Part shown: positions 23,484 through 36,600 of the stretch, piece after piece
How the letters are laid out: the number at the start of each line of letters is the position of its first letter
Position numbering within the stretch: the first letter of the stretch is position 1
Assembly: GCF_026151205.1 (NCBI RefSeq)
Contig: NC_087079.1
Coordinates: 10,964,635-11,028,634, forward strand
Length of the DNA: 64,000 nucleotides
Source of the DNA: Bolinopsis microptera
Lineage: Eukaryota; Ctenophora; Tentaculata; Lobata; Bolinopsidae
Reading direction: 5' to 3'
The notes under the pieces: generated by a model
The model's database searches: none
Seen by the model: the letters and a program-made list of their open reading frames with translations, nothing else
What the model was told of the DNA's origin: nothing
Position numbers and translations under genes: made by a program

Positions 23484-24693
23484 CAGCAAAGCTTTCGATA
23501 CTATAGATCACTCAACATTACTTACCAAACTAGAAAGGTATGGCATCCGTGGCGTGGCAAACGATCTGATCAAGAGCTACCTAACTAATCGATTTCAGTA
23601 CACTGATGTTGTAGGAGAAAAGTCCGACCTACTTCCAATAAAATTTGGGGTTCCCCAGGGGTCAATTCTCGGACCCCTTCTATTCCTACTTTACATAAAT
23701 GACATCTCTAATAGCTCTAGCTTGGGATCGTTTGTCACCTTTGCGGATGACACCAACATATTTGTTGTTGGTAAAACTGCACAAGAAGCATATGAACGCA
23801 GCAACGCCCTACTTTCAAACCTTCAAACATACATGCGGGCTAACAAGCTTCACATAAACATGTCAAAATGCTGCTACATTCACTTTAGACCTAAGTCACG
23901 TACTGAAGCAAACGTTGAAGAAGAATTCATAATGAATATAGACAACTACCCCATCAAAAGAGTAACGTCAGCTAGATTTTTAGGAGTCGTCATTGACGAA
24001 AATCTAACATGGGAAGAACATATAATAGCCCTAAAACGAAAGCTTAACCATGCCACCTCAACTCTGTGTCGTCTACGCTGCTCCCTCCCAGAATTTCTCC
24101 ACAGACAGTTATACTACACTCTTTTTGAATCCCATCTGTCGTACTGCATATCAGCATGGGGTGGGGCAGCTAAAAATCGTATAAGCTCAATATTCACTGC
24201 ACAGAAGTACTGTCTGAGGGTCTTGTTTGGTGATAGAGCAGCCTACCTGGATAAATTCAAAACGTGTGTTCGAACCAGACCATTTACTGACCAGAAACTT
24301 GATAGTAAATTCTATAAAAAGGAGCACACTAAACCTCTGTTTAAAAACAACGAGATACTCACTGTACAAAATCTTTATACTTACCATAGCTACATAGAAT
24401 TATTCAAGATCATGAAGTTTTCTACTCCTATGTCTATGTACGAAGAGTATTCTCGTTCTTCCAGGAAACCAATGCTTATTATCAATAAACCGGATCCCCC
24501 AGACAACCATAACACGAGGTCAACGAAAATATGGAATATAATAACCCCTAACCTTAAAATCTTTGATTGTTCTGTTAGTATTTCTTGCCTGAAATCCAAA
24601 CTGAAATCTTCACTACTTTCCAACCAGCATTGTCATGCCGTGTATGACTGGACAAATAAAGACTTTGATATTTGTAACCTTAAATTTTCGTAG
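23470..24693 (+). pseudogene. 5'-truncated LINE reverse transcriptase inserted in ORF1
   Basis: The frame is open from the RT catalytic block GIFIDLSKAFDTIDH through GVPQGSILGPLLFLLYIND and the second catalytic block FADDTNI to the C-terminal tail, stopping at 24693. Everything N-terminal to the first catalytic block is missing, as expected when reverse transcription stops early. The upstream continuation of the open frame is only the reverse complement of the interrupted ORF1. It differs in sequence from the two minus-strand LINEs, so it is a third family or subfamily. Confidence 0.88.
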
Positions 24694-24841
24694 GCTCCTG
24701 CAGGGATTCCACCTGACCTCCAAAATTTCATGACCAAATCGACATACTCTGCCAGCGTATTCCTCTGTCAAGTTAAATGTGATGTGTGAGTGAGTAAGTG
24801 TAGTGTAAAGAGATCCTATTTTTATATCCAATTTGAATTCT

Positions 24842-24847
24842 AATAAA
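24842..24847 (+). promoter_or_regulatory. Polyadenylation signal of the inserted LINE
   Basis: AATAAA lies 149 bases after the RT stop codon on the same strand, which is a plausible 3' UTR distance. The boundary of the element beyond it is unclear. Confidence 0.45.
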
Positions 24848-25313
24848 GACCCTAAGCATTATGATCAAATTTTTAGTACAATAGTTATATCAGGGCTGAC
24901 ATCTATGATTAATATTATAACCCAATATTCATTTCTTTTTCTCCCTTAAATTTAAACCCCCGGCCCCCATTGAACACCCAAAATACCTACCGTCCTTAAT
25001 AATCGTAAAGACCATTTGTTACAAAATAGCTGCTAGAATAATGCATGCCAAATATTCCCTCTTACACCCACAAATTATAATGCCTTCCTATCAACGCCTC
25101 TAATTTGGTCATTAATCAACCAGACTAGCGTTTTGGTGTGTATAAAAGCTACCAGCCAGTACATTCCTTGCCCCGCTAGTTGATTGTCAAAAAATCATAC
25201 AGCTCAGAACAAACGGCCATTTACCACTAAGAGCATTATATGTTTTCATTTGTTTAAATTTTATGCTGTAAAATGTGCTAAAACTTTGATTATTTGTTTA
25301 ATTGATTATTTGT
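24848..25313. other. Remainder of the insertion, no recognised gene
   Basis: This segment belongs to the insertion, since the minus-strand ORF1 resumes at 25314, but it shows no LINE protein. It holds a TATA-like site at 25141-25147 and ends in two copies of a 16-base unit starting TTGATTATTTG (25286-25317), which looks like a LINE tail repeat. A second element may be nested here. Confidence 0.5.
25141..25147 (+). promoter_or_regulatory. TATA-box-like site
   Basis: TATAAAA lies in the context GTATAAAAGCTAC. The same 13 bases recur at 53891-53903. No coding sequence clearly starts downstream. Confidence 0.3.
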
Positions 25314-25317
25314 TTAA
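25286..25317 (+). repeat. 16-base tandem repeat at insertion right boundary
   Basis: Two exact copies of a 16-base unit (TTGATTATTTG followed by TTTAA) abut the point where the interrupted ORF1 resumes. This fits the 3' tail of the + strand LINE. Confidence 0.65.
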
Positions 25318-25514
25318 TTGGTTAGACCAGCCAAACCGGCACAACTACTATGCCACCAATTCTCACATGTTGAACAACCTAGCCAAACAATCTTCTTTCT
25401 CGCAAGTGGTTCATCATACTTCTGACAATAGAAGCATATCTTCTTTCTCTCGTTAGTTTCTGTACTGGCTGGGTCACTATCGATGTGCCCCGTTTGCCCG
25501 CCATTGTTAGCCAT
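25314..25514 (-). pseudogene. LINE ORF1, 5' part with broken PHD zinc finger
   Basis: It starts MANNGGQTGHIDSD and runs into CFYCQKYDEP, CSTCENWWHSSC, the first six ligands of a C4HC3 PHD finger, then stops at the insertion. The missing last Cys pair is found at about 23390 in the ORF1 remainder. The two pieces therefore belong to the same minus-strand LINE as the intact ORF2 at 22599-19588. Confidence 0.82.
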
Positions 25515-25965
25515 CCCTCAAATTATTTGTTATATAGTAGTGTTGAAAGTATTAAAATCAGCTTTAAAAGAAATAAAGAATGCTAATCTTATACAACATC
25601 AGTTTGTGTTGAATTTTCTCCAAAAGTAGGAGGGAGGCGATAAGGGGTTGCAATATCCCGTGTACCCCATCTCCAGAAATTTTAAAACTTGCTAGGTACC
25701 TACAACTTTAAACCAAGTCTTTCTGAAAAACAATGTTTTATGCTGAAAACCGAAGTTCCGTTATCATAATAACTGTTGCCATAATTTGGAACTGCGACAG
25801 TTTCAAAACAAATACAAATCATGTGGGGTAGTGGATCTGAAAATCTCAAGGTATAGAAAACAAGCGCTAATAGTAATACGACCGGTTGGCCGACTGTGTA
25901 CATAATGTAGCGCTCGATTTTCACAGTTGACAGTACCGTATGGATCGGTTAAAATACAAACTATG

Positions 25966-25997
25966 CGCGGCGCGCTATTAAAAATATGCGCGCCGCG
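25966..25997. repeat. GC-only inverted repeat
   Basis: CGCGGCGCGC (25966-25975) and GCGCGCCGCG (25988-25997) are perfect reverse complements around a 12-base AT-only loop. This stands out sharply from the AT-rich surroundings. Confidence 0.8.
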
Positions 25998-26149
25998 AAT
26001 GAAAGGTTAGCTAATTTTTTAGTCTACTTTTCTACTAATTTTTTGACATACGTTGCATGCCACTTTTCGCGCGCCGATATTTGGGATACGTAACATGTAC
26101 CAACTAATTTTTAATATTTTGTTTTATTCATTATTCTAACTATAGACGT

Positions 26150-26210
26150 GTAGGTTTACAACCTGCTAAGCTAAAACGCGCGCCAAGTTAATTTGACTTA
26201 TTGACGGTCT
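26150..26210 (+). repeat. Duplicated module, copy 1
   Basis: GTAGGTTTACAACCTGCTA, then ACGCGCGCC, AGTT and GACGGTC occur in this order. Copy 2 at 26513-26563 keeps the same order with substitutions and a shorter spacer. The first part contains the inverted pair AGGTT/AACCT. Confidence 0.7.
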
Positions 26211-26512
26211 AATATCACCTTTTATTAATTATCAATTATCCCAGAATGTGTGTTTTCTCAATCAAGAAAACGGTAAGAGTTGCGGGACTGGTTTTTTTTG
26301 GCAAAGTGCCGGGTTACACTAATAATATAAGTTTTGGGTGTTAGCAGTTATGTTTTGGTACATAACAATATAGACATAATAGACCATAAGTCCCCGTAAA
26401 AAGCAAAATCAACGTGTATGAATCTACACAGCTTATAGAGTAGTCCAATTTTAATCACCACAATTGTTTGACTGTGATGCTTATAGTATGTGTGTGGCTC
26501 ATCTTACTTTTT

Positions 26513-26563
26513 GTAGGTTTACAACCTACTAGGACGCGCGCCGAGTTGGACTCGTCGACGGTC
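26513..26563 (+). repeat. Duplicated module, copy 2
   Basis: Diverged direct copy of 26150-26210, starting GTAGGTTTACAACCTACTA, with ACGCGCGCC and a terminal GACGGTC conserved. The two copies start 363 bases apart. Confidence 0.7.
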
Positions 26564-27456
26564 CTGTATATGGAACAGATATTTTACGAGTATCACCCGT
26601 TAACTTATTTTAATCTTGTATTAATTCTATTCCGATGATGGGAATTTAAATAGAACGAAATTAAAAAGATTCATATCATCCAGGACAATAAGTTCGTAGA
26701 AGATAATATCAATATTTATGTGAAAACATTTCAACGGATTTTGCTACGGACACTAAAATGAACGCTAGCGCTAGGGCCTCCGCCCTCCAGCGTCCAATTA
26801 ATGTTTGTTCAAATAAGGCCCGGCAAGATAGATTATTCATGCATGCAGTTCATGATTTGGTCTGAGGTATAATGTAAATTGTACAGTGCATCTGTATTGA
26901 TTTACCAGCAGGATTGAGAAATAATAAACGCTTTTGATCAAAACGCAGAATTATATAAATACAGAGCTTTTGGAAGCAAGTATCAATTTTACTGCATGCA
27001 TAATGTTTTTGAAAATGTCTGTACAAATATATTAACTTAAGCAACTTAATTATGTCAAATACTCGTTAACTCAGAACAAGATATTTGGCAACAAATCAGA
27101 AAATGAAACCTGCAAGTCGCACTCAACGTCAAATGAGATTGCAACAGCAAACTTCAAAAATGTCATCTCAGCCCGTAAAAACATAAACTTTAAGTTAAAT
27201 ATCTTTTATAAAATTAAAAGAAAAACATGTACATCCGTAAAAATTCAAATCAGAAATGCGATAAATGGAGTTCACGAAAGAAATAATTACGTTGTCTCTA
27301 AAGGTCGATAAATTTCCGAGCAAAGACCCCTTCCAAACATTAAAACAGTTTTAAATAAAACAACAGGTTAATCAGTAAATCAGTCTCTTCATAACCATTC
27401 TAAACAAGTTTCCACAAAACAAGGTCATCCCTCCCGAGAAATGAATCCTACTTTGC

Positions 27457-27669
27457 TTATCGTTCCCTAGCCCTGTTCCACTTAACGAAAGATTGGGTTC
27501 TGCGAGTTCCTCGATGAAATTGTCGTGGTTCTAGGGATCTCCATTGATTATCTTCAAATCCTCCCATGTCAAGGTCCTGGTTTGAAACCTTGGCGATCTT
27601 CACTTTGACGAACTGTGAGACTTTGTCCCACTTCGTAGACTTGATATCCGAGTTGTCAGACATGGCGTC
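27457..27669 (-). CDS. Espin-like gene, last coding exon
   Basis: The acceptor TTTCTCCAG precedes GAC (phase 0), and the frame runs 70 codons to TAA at 27459-27457. The protein segment starts DAMSDNSDIKSTKWDKVSQF and ends in a basic stretch (FHRGTRRTQSF, then KWNRARER). TKWDKVSQFVKVKI echoes TKWQSFKGKLTEAF in the preceding exon, giving two TKW-headed amphipathic segments. No known domain is recognised. It could also begin at the internal ATG (27663) in a short isoform. Confidence 0.75.
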   Translation of the reverse strand, partial: DAMSDNSDIKSTKWDKVSQFVKVKIAKVSNQDLDMGGFEDNQWRSLEPRQFHRGTRRTQSFVKWNRARER

Positions 27670-30600
27670 CTGGAGAAATTATTAAGTTAGTTTCAATTAT
27701 TAAAACTGAAAGTCGGGCAATTTACCCTCTAAGGGTAAGATTGATTGATGATAATTCTGAATTTATCAAGACATAAACTACATAAAGCAATTCTAGGGAG
27801 TAAAGGATGAAAATAACTTACGTTCAATTCGTTCCGTTTAGATTTGTGGAAAGCCTCCGTTAGCTTCCCTTTGAAAGACTGCCACTTCGTCTTAGGCTGA
27901 AGAAGATTATTATTAATGAAAAATTTCAATTTAATCTCGACAATCTTTCAATGGCAGTTTATCATGCATTAGTTGATCTGGGAAACATGGGAAAGCATCT
28001 ACCACCGAAATAAAACCCACCATTGATTCCTCCAGGACCGGATCATACTGGCCACCTCCCAGTATCTCATCGAGTATATCGCTGAGTCCGGACTCGAACC
28101 CGCTGTCAAAAGTACTCTTACTGTGTCGTTTGAAGGACATGGAGTCGGAACCGTCACGTGATGCAGCAAACTCTCGGTTACACTGGGGGTTAGGTTGTGT
28201 TAAAAGGGATTTGGCAATTTGTAATATATTATCAGGAATCAGGAATAGTTGAGCTTGTTATGTTTGACAATATATTACTTTGCTCCTAAAGTTAATTAAA
28301 CAACTTACTTTGCTTCTAAGATACGCTTGCACGTCCCCACTAGTACATATCGTATTGCTTCTCTTTAGAGGGTGCGACTCAAGGCTGTTTGCGGAGGAGG
28401 ATAAGTTAGGGTCCCGTTTAGGGGACAGCAGGGAGGAGTTCTCAGCTCGGCGGGGCGAGAACAGCCCTGTCTCTTTCCTGATATCGGGGCGGCGGCGCTT
28501 ATCCCGGCGAACTGTCAGGGATCCAACGTACGGGCTAAAGTCCTGTGGAAAACAAGGAGTTAGTAAATCCAGAAGGGACAGTGTGTGATTTTGGAGAATA
28601 TCCGGTCGAGATTTAAATATAAATTTGATATGTGAATCTGCGCTTCAAATGTTTTAAAATGTGATTTGAGATTAGTGTCATTACGTGACGGACTCGTGAG
28701 CAGTGTTAAGTAGTCTTACTCTAGAACGGACTTCGCAGGTTTAATTTAATGTGAGAGTAAGAAGAAATGGGGGAGGGAGGAAATATTGAGAGATTATTGG
28801 ATTGTCAGGATATTTTCAAATCAAATGTTTAGAGTGAGAACTAAACAGCAGGATAAAAACACCACGTCCAACGGACCTTTGGATACAAGATTTTAGTGGG
28901 AGCCACAACAAAATCAGTAGACATCGGACCCAGATGAATCTTATTATCTTCAACATCTTGAACAATTGAGGCAACCAGTTGATCATAATCCTGCTGGCAC
29001 TCGATAGGAACCCGGAACTCGGGACACTCGCTCCCATCATCAGGACACTTGCTTTCAACACTACGACACTCGTCTCCAGTGTCTCGACACTCGATCGTGC
29101 TTGTCCTGTAGTTCCTCTGGATGGTGTTGCAGCTACCCCACAGATTCTCCCTTTCCCACAGGGCTAAAGAGGGTGGTTCACTCTTCTCCTCCTGGAAATC
29201 AAACATGGCATCCACCCTCCTCCAAGTCGATTCGTAATCAGATTCGTCGCTATAAATCACCATGACAACTTGCTGTGAAAACTATATTAGACAAGGGTGA
29301 CCGATAAACTCAGCTCTAACAAAACCAGGATAACAACTAAACTTGTTCAATTAGGTTATACCCGGTACACAGGCCACCTCAAAGATACCGCGGTGAAAGG
29401 GGGCCAGGGAGGTAAGTAGGCATTGGCTCTGTTTCCAGGGTGATGTGTAACACGTGGAGGCGCGTGACATGTCACGTGTCATGTACCGTGGGAGAAATGC
29501 TGGTTTTTTATTGGCTGTTAGACAAGCCAGAAGGAAGGAGGGAGGGAGGGTTTGGCGGGAAGAAGCAATTACTATTTCGCAGGACCGGAGACAGTTGACT
29601 TACTCTGCCGTCCAGCCTTTACTTTTATATTTAATGCCAGTAAACATGAACATTGTATACTGTATAACCAGTCTAAAGTATGCGTGCAGATGTTTTTAAC
29701 TGGAAGCAACGTGACAATTGGAATAAAGGCTAAACTGGGCCACATTGTTCAAGACAACACTGTTCCCATGGCTGCTCTCTTCCGTGTTGATAATTTATTT
29801 GTAGACTTCTCACAGACCAAAGTAATAATTACTGTTTCTCAGCACCTAACAGTGTTAAGCAAGTCACAGGTATATAACCAGTATTATTTGTAGATTAGTT
29901 CCTGCCAAATTTAGTAATTTTAGAGCCCTCCCAACTCCCAATTAGGAAAATTAGGGCCTCGCAAGCTAGGGTCTACTACTCAGGGCCTCGCTACTTCAAC
30001 CTCTCAAGAAACCCCTCCAACAACAAACAAACAAACAATTACTGTAACAAAACCAGTGACCAGTATTAAACAAATCAACAAGCACAGGCCACACAACAAC
30101 ATGAGTTGCCACCCAACAGTCATTAAATCATCAGCCAGGATTTGCCCGCGGTTCACAGAATAGAACGCGGTTCATAGTTTCCACTAGCACCTAATTTGAA
30201 CCTACCGTGCTGTGTTGTGTTGCCCGTGATTTACTCCAACCAGACTCCTGGAACTCCATGATAAACTGGGAGAGGAGGACGGGATGACAACCGGAAGTAA
30301 GACGAAAGTTTAGACTCACTACCCTAACTTTGTTGCTGTGAGATGTCACAGTAATCATTGCGGACGAGTTCGCTCTGAGCTTGGCTGTTTGTTCGAGAAT
30401 ATTCGGTCGTTTGTAAATGTTGGTCTGGGTATTAAATCGTCTGTGGTTATGGAAAGTGCTGGATCGAATGTGTATGTCGGACGGTTCGTAAGTTTTAGAT
30501 CGGTCCACAGCGCAAATGTAAGATCGCCTACGATGATCAAAATAAGAGGTTCCAAAAGCCTTGTGTCGACCTTGAGAGGTGGAAATGGACCGGTATTCAA

Positions 30601-33600
30601 TATTCATATTTGCTCATTCGTTTGTTAAAGCAGTCATATCGGTCACATCCTCCGAGTAAGTCAGTTCGTTTGTGACGTCTGTTGTCACATATGATGTCCG
30701 TCAATTTTTGTCATTCTACACATCGTCATCAAGTATTATAAGCTTCAAAATAGTCTCACATTAATCGGAATTAAAATCACATCAGTGAAGTAAACGAAAG
30801 TCTTAATTGGTTGCATGTGCCCCAATAAATTTATCACAAGAACTGTATGGCTATCACAAACACGAAATACATGCCAAAGTAATCTTACATATCATGGATA
30901 AAACTAGAGGTATTTAGAAAGCAAACGCAAAGACGTTGCTTACAAATTGCACTATAAAATGTAGGCGGAGATCACAAGATATGAGTAGAGCGCATTTTAA
31001 ACGGTCCTAATTGGGAATTTTCCGGGCTCATTTGAGCAAGTATTATCAGAGAAAGTTGATAGGCTGGCCGGCCTATTTTCGACACCCGATCATTGATTAA
31101 AAGCACAAATTGGCAAATGGCAGCTCATAGTATTATGCGGCAATCGGAATAAATCTATTGTACGATTATACTATATTATGTAAAGCAACAGTTAGTATCA
31201 AAAGTAATGGTTTTGCTAAATTTAGCACCTAACTATCGAAGGAAATAGTTTTCATGTTAACACTTAACAATGGTTGAATAACAAGACTTGTTTTCTCACC
31301 TAACCTTACACAAGCAAGACAAACAAACAATGTGGTCTTGTTTACCCAGAACTAACACCCTCAACCCCCGGAGTAAGAAGAATAACGTAATGGTTCATAT
31401 TAAAGCCCCTCAACCAAGCAGCCTGCTGTGTCATGCAACCACTCAATATGCAAACAGCTGATTTCGTGGGTTCATTGCCACGCTACCATATTAGGAGATA
31501 TTCCTATCGAGAAACTAAAAGCGCTCTAATATTAGCTGTCGGGAACTACGGCGGAACAGCAGATTACTTCGATAAAATTACAGGTAAAATAGCTCCCAAC
31601 CTGTCTGAGGCAAGATGATAGGGTTCTCTCAGGATTGTGGGATGATTTGCCGAGTTGAGCCCTGTTGTAGGATTGAGTACGTGTAGGATAGCATGAGTGC
31701 CTACGTGTAGGATAGGTGGTGTTGAGACTGGAAGTAGGACGGGTAGGTGTGTTGGTGGATAGCTGGGTGTGTTTAGGAGCTAGGATGACGTCCAGACGGA
31801 GTGTGGAGTTCACGTCCACTGTCCGTACTAGACGGGGTTTCTGTAGAGCGGTGGGGAGGGAGCATCTTCTCTTTACCATCGTGTGTAAAACAAGGTGGAA
31901 CAAACAACAGAAACTAAACTAGTAGAGACAAAGTACGATATGCGAGTAGTTAGTGTGTTTTACGAAACCAAATATCTGTCAAATGAAGCAAGGTGGAACT
32001 GGTAAATTGAGGTTCCTTGAGGGGTATTATATGACCCTGGGGGGACAACGCAGCTGAAATCTAATCCAATATAGTTAAAACACGTGAGAATATTCCACGT
32101 GATCCAATCAGTGGTTGCTATGGTATCACGTGATGATCACACGTGGGATAAATGGCTAATCACGTGACCCACCTAACCAATCAGGGAAGGTTTGGCTCTG
32201 GAAGTGCTTATCAGAGCATGTCGATGTAGTGGACTGGATTGAGTGACAAGTGTAATGTTAAGAATGTAGATTGAACTAAATACTTGGCGCGACAAGGCAC
32301 CTTGTGGTATCTGTACAAAGTCATGTGGTACTTCGTATTCGGTGTCATGATGAACACGGAGATAAATAGATACTGATTGGAAACAGATCACCATATAACA
32401 AGCATTAGCTTACAAAGATTGAAACAATTAGACAATACCTATTGTGTTTCTGAAGAGTCAGAAACTTTTTTTGACTCTGACAGCACACAATAAATTGACC
32501 TATGTAAAGCTCTAGAAGGACCAACGTATCTAACACGTCAATTAATCAGCTAATAGGAACACTCTTTATTACTCCCAACTAACTGACCAGCAATAACCTC
32601 ACCTTGGAATCAGCTAGGAGAATATCCAAGAGCCACAAGTTACTGCCGATACTCATAAGACACAGGAAGAACTATAATAATAGGCTACACTACGCAACTA
32701 TATTAATAGCTAGACAGATCTACAAGCGTAGTAAGTCACGTGACAGATCCACAGTATAAACTTCAGGAAGCTTCTAGCAGTTTACACACAAACACAGGTG
32801 AAACTCTGATAAGTTTTATCAGGAATATCATTTGAAGGGTCGGTAGAGGGTAAGGAAACACCCCAGATTATACTGATTAATCGTTTTAAAAAAGGCTGTG
32901 ATATGCTATATTAAGAGTATGAGGCTGCGGTTGTAGGTTGGGAGGAAGTCGTTAAGACATTAGGTGATTGTGGTCGTAGGTTTGCACGCTGCAGGAGTAC
33001 AGCACGCTGCAGGAGTATGAAATAGTACGCTGCAGACTGAATCATCAGGTTTATAATTTAGGCAAATTCAAAGAAGGAATATATTGATAAGTTACAATTT
33101 GTCAATAATAAACGGACTAACAATAAACGGGCTAGTAGAGCAAATCTACGCTAAAATCTGTCAAATGACTCACTGTAAAATTGGGGAAGAGAAGCTGGCA
33201 GTCCTTGTCCATTCTAAACACTTTATGTTTGGATTCTCTCCCTCTGTAATTCCTCGCTCCTTCGGAACCAGAACTAACTTTACTTGTTCTGGACGAACAG
33301 CAACTTTTGGAGCGAGTCAGACTCCTATCTTTGGGAGGGATGGTGTTGTAGTCGCTGGAGCTGGCCCAGGTCCTTTTAAATTTATTTGGTTTCAAGGGTA
33401 TTTGCCGTTTCATTTGATGGTGGTTTGACATGTCGTTTGATTTGCGATTGATTGGCCGTTTCAGCTGATTTTTCCTCGGAAAATCGGTGCTCTTCGACCT
33501 CTGACAGTTTCCAACATTTTCCACTATGTGAGACTTTTTGAAAAATTCATAAGCGGAAACTGGTCGCGATCTTGCACCAGATCTTAAGTTTTCTTTTCCT

Positions 33601-36600
33601 TTATAATTTCTGATCACAGCCTTTTCATCGAGTTCCATGAGCTTGGGAAAGTCTGACATTGCTTCAGTGTATTTGACTTGTGAGAACGGAGCAGGGCCCC
33701 GTTTAGGGAAGGGTTTTGAAGGTAATCTCAGATAATCCAGCGCAGAATAACCCAAATTAGGACTCAGATAGCTTCTTTTACAGTTCACATACACTGGATA
33801 CCGACCAGTGTTCTGAACAGGTTCAGGAGAGTTGAAGACTGAGTCACACGGGGTGCTATCTGACAGCTTCACAGTACTGCCATCACTGGATAGTGGTGTC
33901 TCTAGGCTGGGGCAGAGGGTGATATCAGGGAGACCACGCCTCTTTACAGCTGTCTTGGGAGGCACCCTTTTATTAGACTCGGAACTGGGAGCTGGAGAGA
34001 CGATATCAAGATGTCGTGGGGGTGAGGTGGTGAAGGATACTGGGGACGCTCTGTCATCAGAGTCTGGTAGCAGTTTATCAGGGTCCGGGAACAGTTTATC
34101 AGGATCTGGTAGCACCTCAGGAGGGTGTGGTGTGGTTATCACAACACCGGGTGATTCCCCTCTCACAGCACCACCACAAGGTGTTATGACACCTTTAGTT
34201 ACACGCACCTCACCCGGTGACAACCAAGGTGTGCGTCTTTTATCTAACGTTCCCTGCTCGCTTCTTCCTCCATTTAATGCAACCATTAACTCATAGCTCT
34301 TCCTCCTCGTCCTTCTACTGGATCCAGCAGAAATGTTAGAGTCTCTATTGGATCGGTTGGAGTCTCTACAGGAGCCAGCTTCTACACTTGCTGAACTGGA
34401 ACAAGCAGTAGACTTAACCCTAGCTTCGGGTAGTGGTGTGAGCTGAGACTCAGGTAGTGGTATAGAGTCCTCAGTCAAGTAATAACTGTGAGATGTGTAG
34501 AAGTCCAGATATCGTTTCTTTAGAGCGATCACATAGCCCTCTGCGTCATTAATAGTAGATTCTTGATGATTAGCCATCTGTTGTATTCTAGGGTAAGCAA
34601 AAATCATACAAATTGAAAAACAACCACGCAAAAACAGGCTCGATTAACAAGTTCGTCACTAGCAGCAGCTATCATGCCGGAGATAGAAATATTCTCAAAA
34701 AGGTAAGCGAGAATTGGGGATCTAAGGCTTCCGAACAGGTGATGTAGGGCTTCTAGCTGTACTAACAGGTTAATTTGAAACGAGCAAGTGATGTAAAACA
34801 CAGGGCCAAAACTTCATTAAGTCATTACAATATCAACGACAGTCCCAGAATTACCAGCCAGGGTGCATGTTAGCGCATTATTTCTGCAAAATAGTCAGGT
34901 TTTAATGAGGAGGCATAACAATGTGCATAGTGCAGTTGTTTGGTAATTTGGTCACTAATATGTCACTAATTGGTTAAAAACTGGGTGGTCAAACAAGCTA
35001 TGTTTTTTGTGCTCTTCTCACGGGCTTGCTAATGAGATTTGTCTCTTATCTCGTTAGTGCTGAAAGAATGTATTTTTGGTATGATGTCACTTTACGGCCA
35101 AGGAGCCCAAACAAAAGCAACTACAACTCGAGACTTATGAACAACCTATCTCCAAACTGATGCATTAAACAGTGTTTACAGACAGATATCGGTGTTACAA
35201 AAACAAAGGGAGACCCACAACAGCAGACATCCTGATATAGCACTATTGTTAGTACTATGTTGTACATAGGACTATCTATACAGACAATTAAAATTGTAAA
35301 CAAGTGAAAGCAAAACGCGAGAATGGTCTAAATATTGTAATATCGGGAGACTTTTGGAGATTCGCGGCACACAGCAGTTTCATGGGCGGGAGCAAACATC
35401 TGCCAACATTACTTTACACAACAATACATTCCCGCCCTCGGAATGCGGGAAGTAGGAATGTCCGGATGAAATCTTACGAGCAGGGAAAGTTACTTTTACA
35501 GGATATGTCGACCTTCATTAAAGCAAGTTAGAGCAGCAGGACTCAAATAACAAATCAAGTTGCAAGTGCCAGGAATGCGTTAAATACGGGGAGGATTTGT
35601 GGATGGTGGTTTTTGATGAAAGGTGAGATAATACGACAGGAAACATGGGCACTAAGATCACTGGCAAGTAGACAACTGTGATCTATTGTAAACTCACAAC
35701 TGTGAATACAGTCTAAAACAACAAATTATGTAAATAACTTCTCTACCGGCACCTTTATTACTATTTGTTAAGCTTCCAGCATTTTGTCGTTAATAACCAA
35801 ATAAAGTAAAGAAGGGTAAGAGTAAACTTTGGCAAATAGTTATTGCACAATCCGTAAAAAAAGAAGAAAGAACGCCAACCTCATTTTAGTTACGACATAT
35901 CATATACCATATGTTGTAATTTACATATACCACTCTAATGATATCATGTAAATCATGAAATGTGGAACTTTAACTACAGCTTTACGTCACTGATAGTGGA
36001 GCGGCGATGCACAGCTGGCAGGACAGCTACAAAGCACGACCTCACAACAGCAGACTGTAGTGAGTGATAATGACTAATGAGTACCACATGTTACCCTCAT
36101 TATCAGATAGTAGTCACCTGGACTGAGCTACACCGGCTACATATCAGTAATCTCTCTTCTTCTTCTTCTTTATCTTCTCTCCAGAACAGGTGTCTCAAAA
36201 ACCTCCACATTTCTCAGCAAGCGGTAAACGACAAGAGCTTGATTTAGCTGTTCAATCAGACATTCAACAATAACACATAAAACAACGAAAAATGCTAGAA
36301 ATTGAATTCTGCAAAGCTTTGCATAAAAAATCTTGAGAAAATATGAAGGAGTTGCTCGCAAGCACTACGGGAGGTGTGAAAACTTCCAGATCACGTGGTA
36401 CCGGAAAAACAGTCACGTGTCCTGAAGTACTGTCTTTGTATCATGATGACGTCATCATATGGACCCACTGTGGCTAGAAACAGTGGATTTACAGCTTAGT
36501 AAGGAGTGCAGTAAGGAGGGAGAAGAAGGGCGGAGGAGTATGGAGCACGTAGTCAGTTGAGGTGAGGTGAATAGCAAGGTGGTGCATGATTATTGGTAAC

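Larger units (their letters stand above)
25515..27456. other. Non-coding DNA between the LINE cluster and the large minus-strand gene
   Basis: No gene is recognised. The left part may include the 5' UTR of the interrupted LINE, and the right part (27456 downward) should contain the 3' UTR of the minus-strand gene. I found no close consensus polyadenylation signal on that strand. GC-rich inverted and duplicated motifs (25966-25997, 26150-26210, 26513-26563) are listed separately. Confidence 0.55.

Noticed and set aside
25184-25456. 90-codon + frame after the TATA-like site
   Set aside because: Runs through the LINE tail repeat into antisense ORF1; not protein-like.
33084-34296. Long + frames opposite the 1404-nt exon
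   Set aside because: Antisense shadows of a long coding exon; splice sites and composition favour the minus strand.
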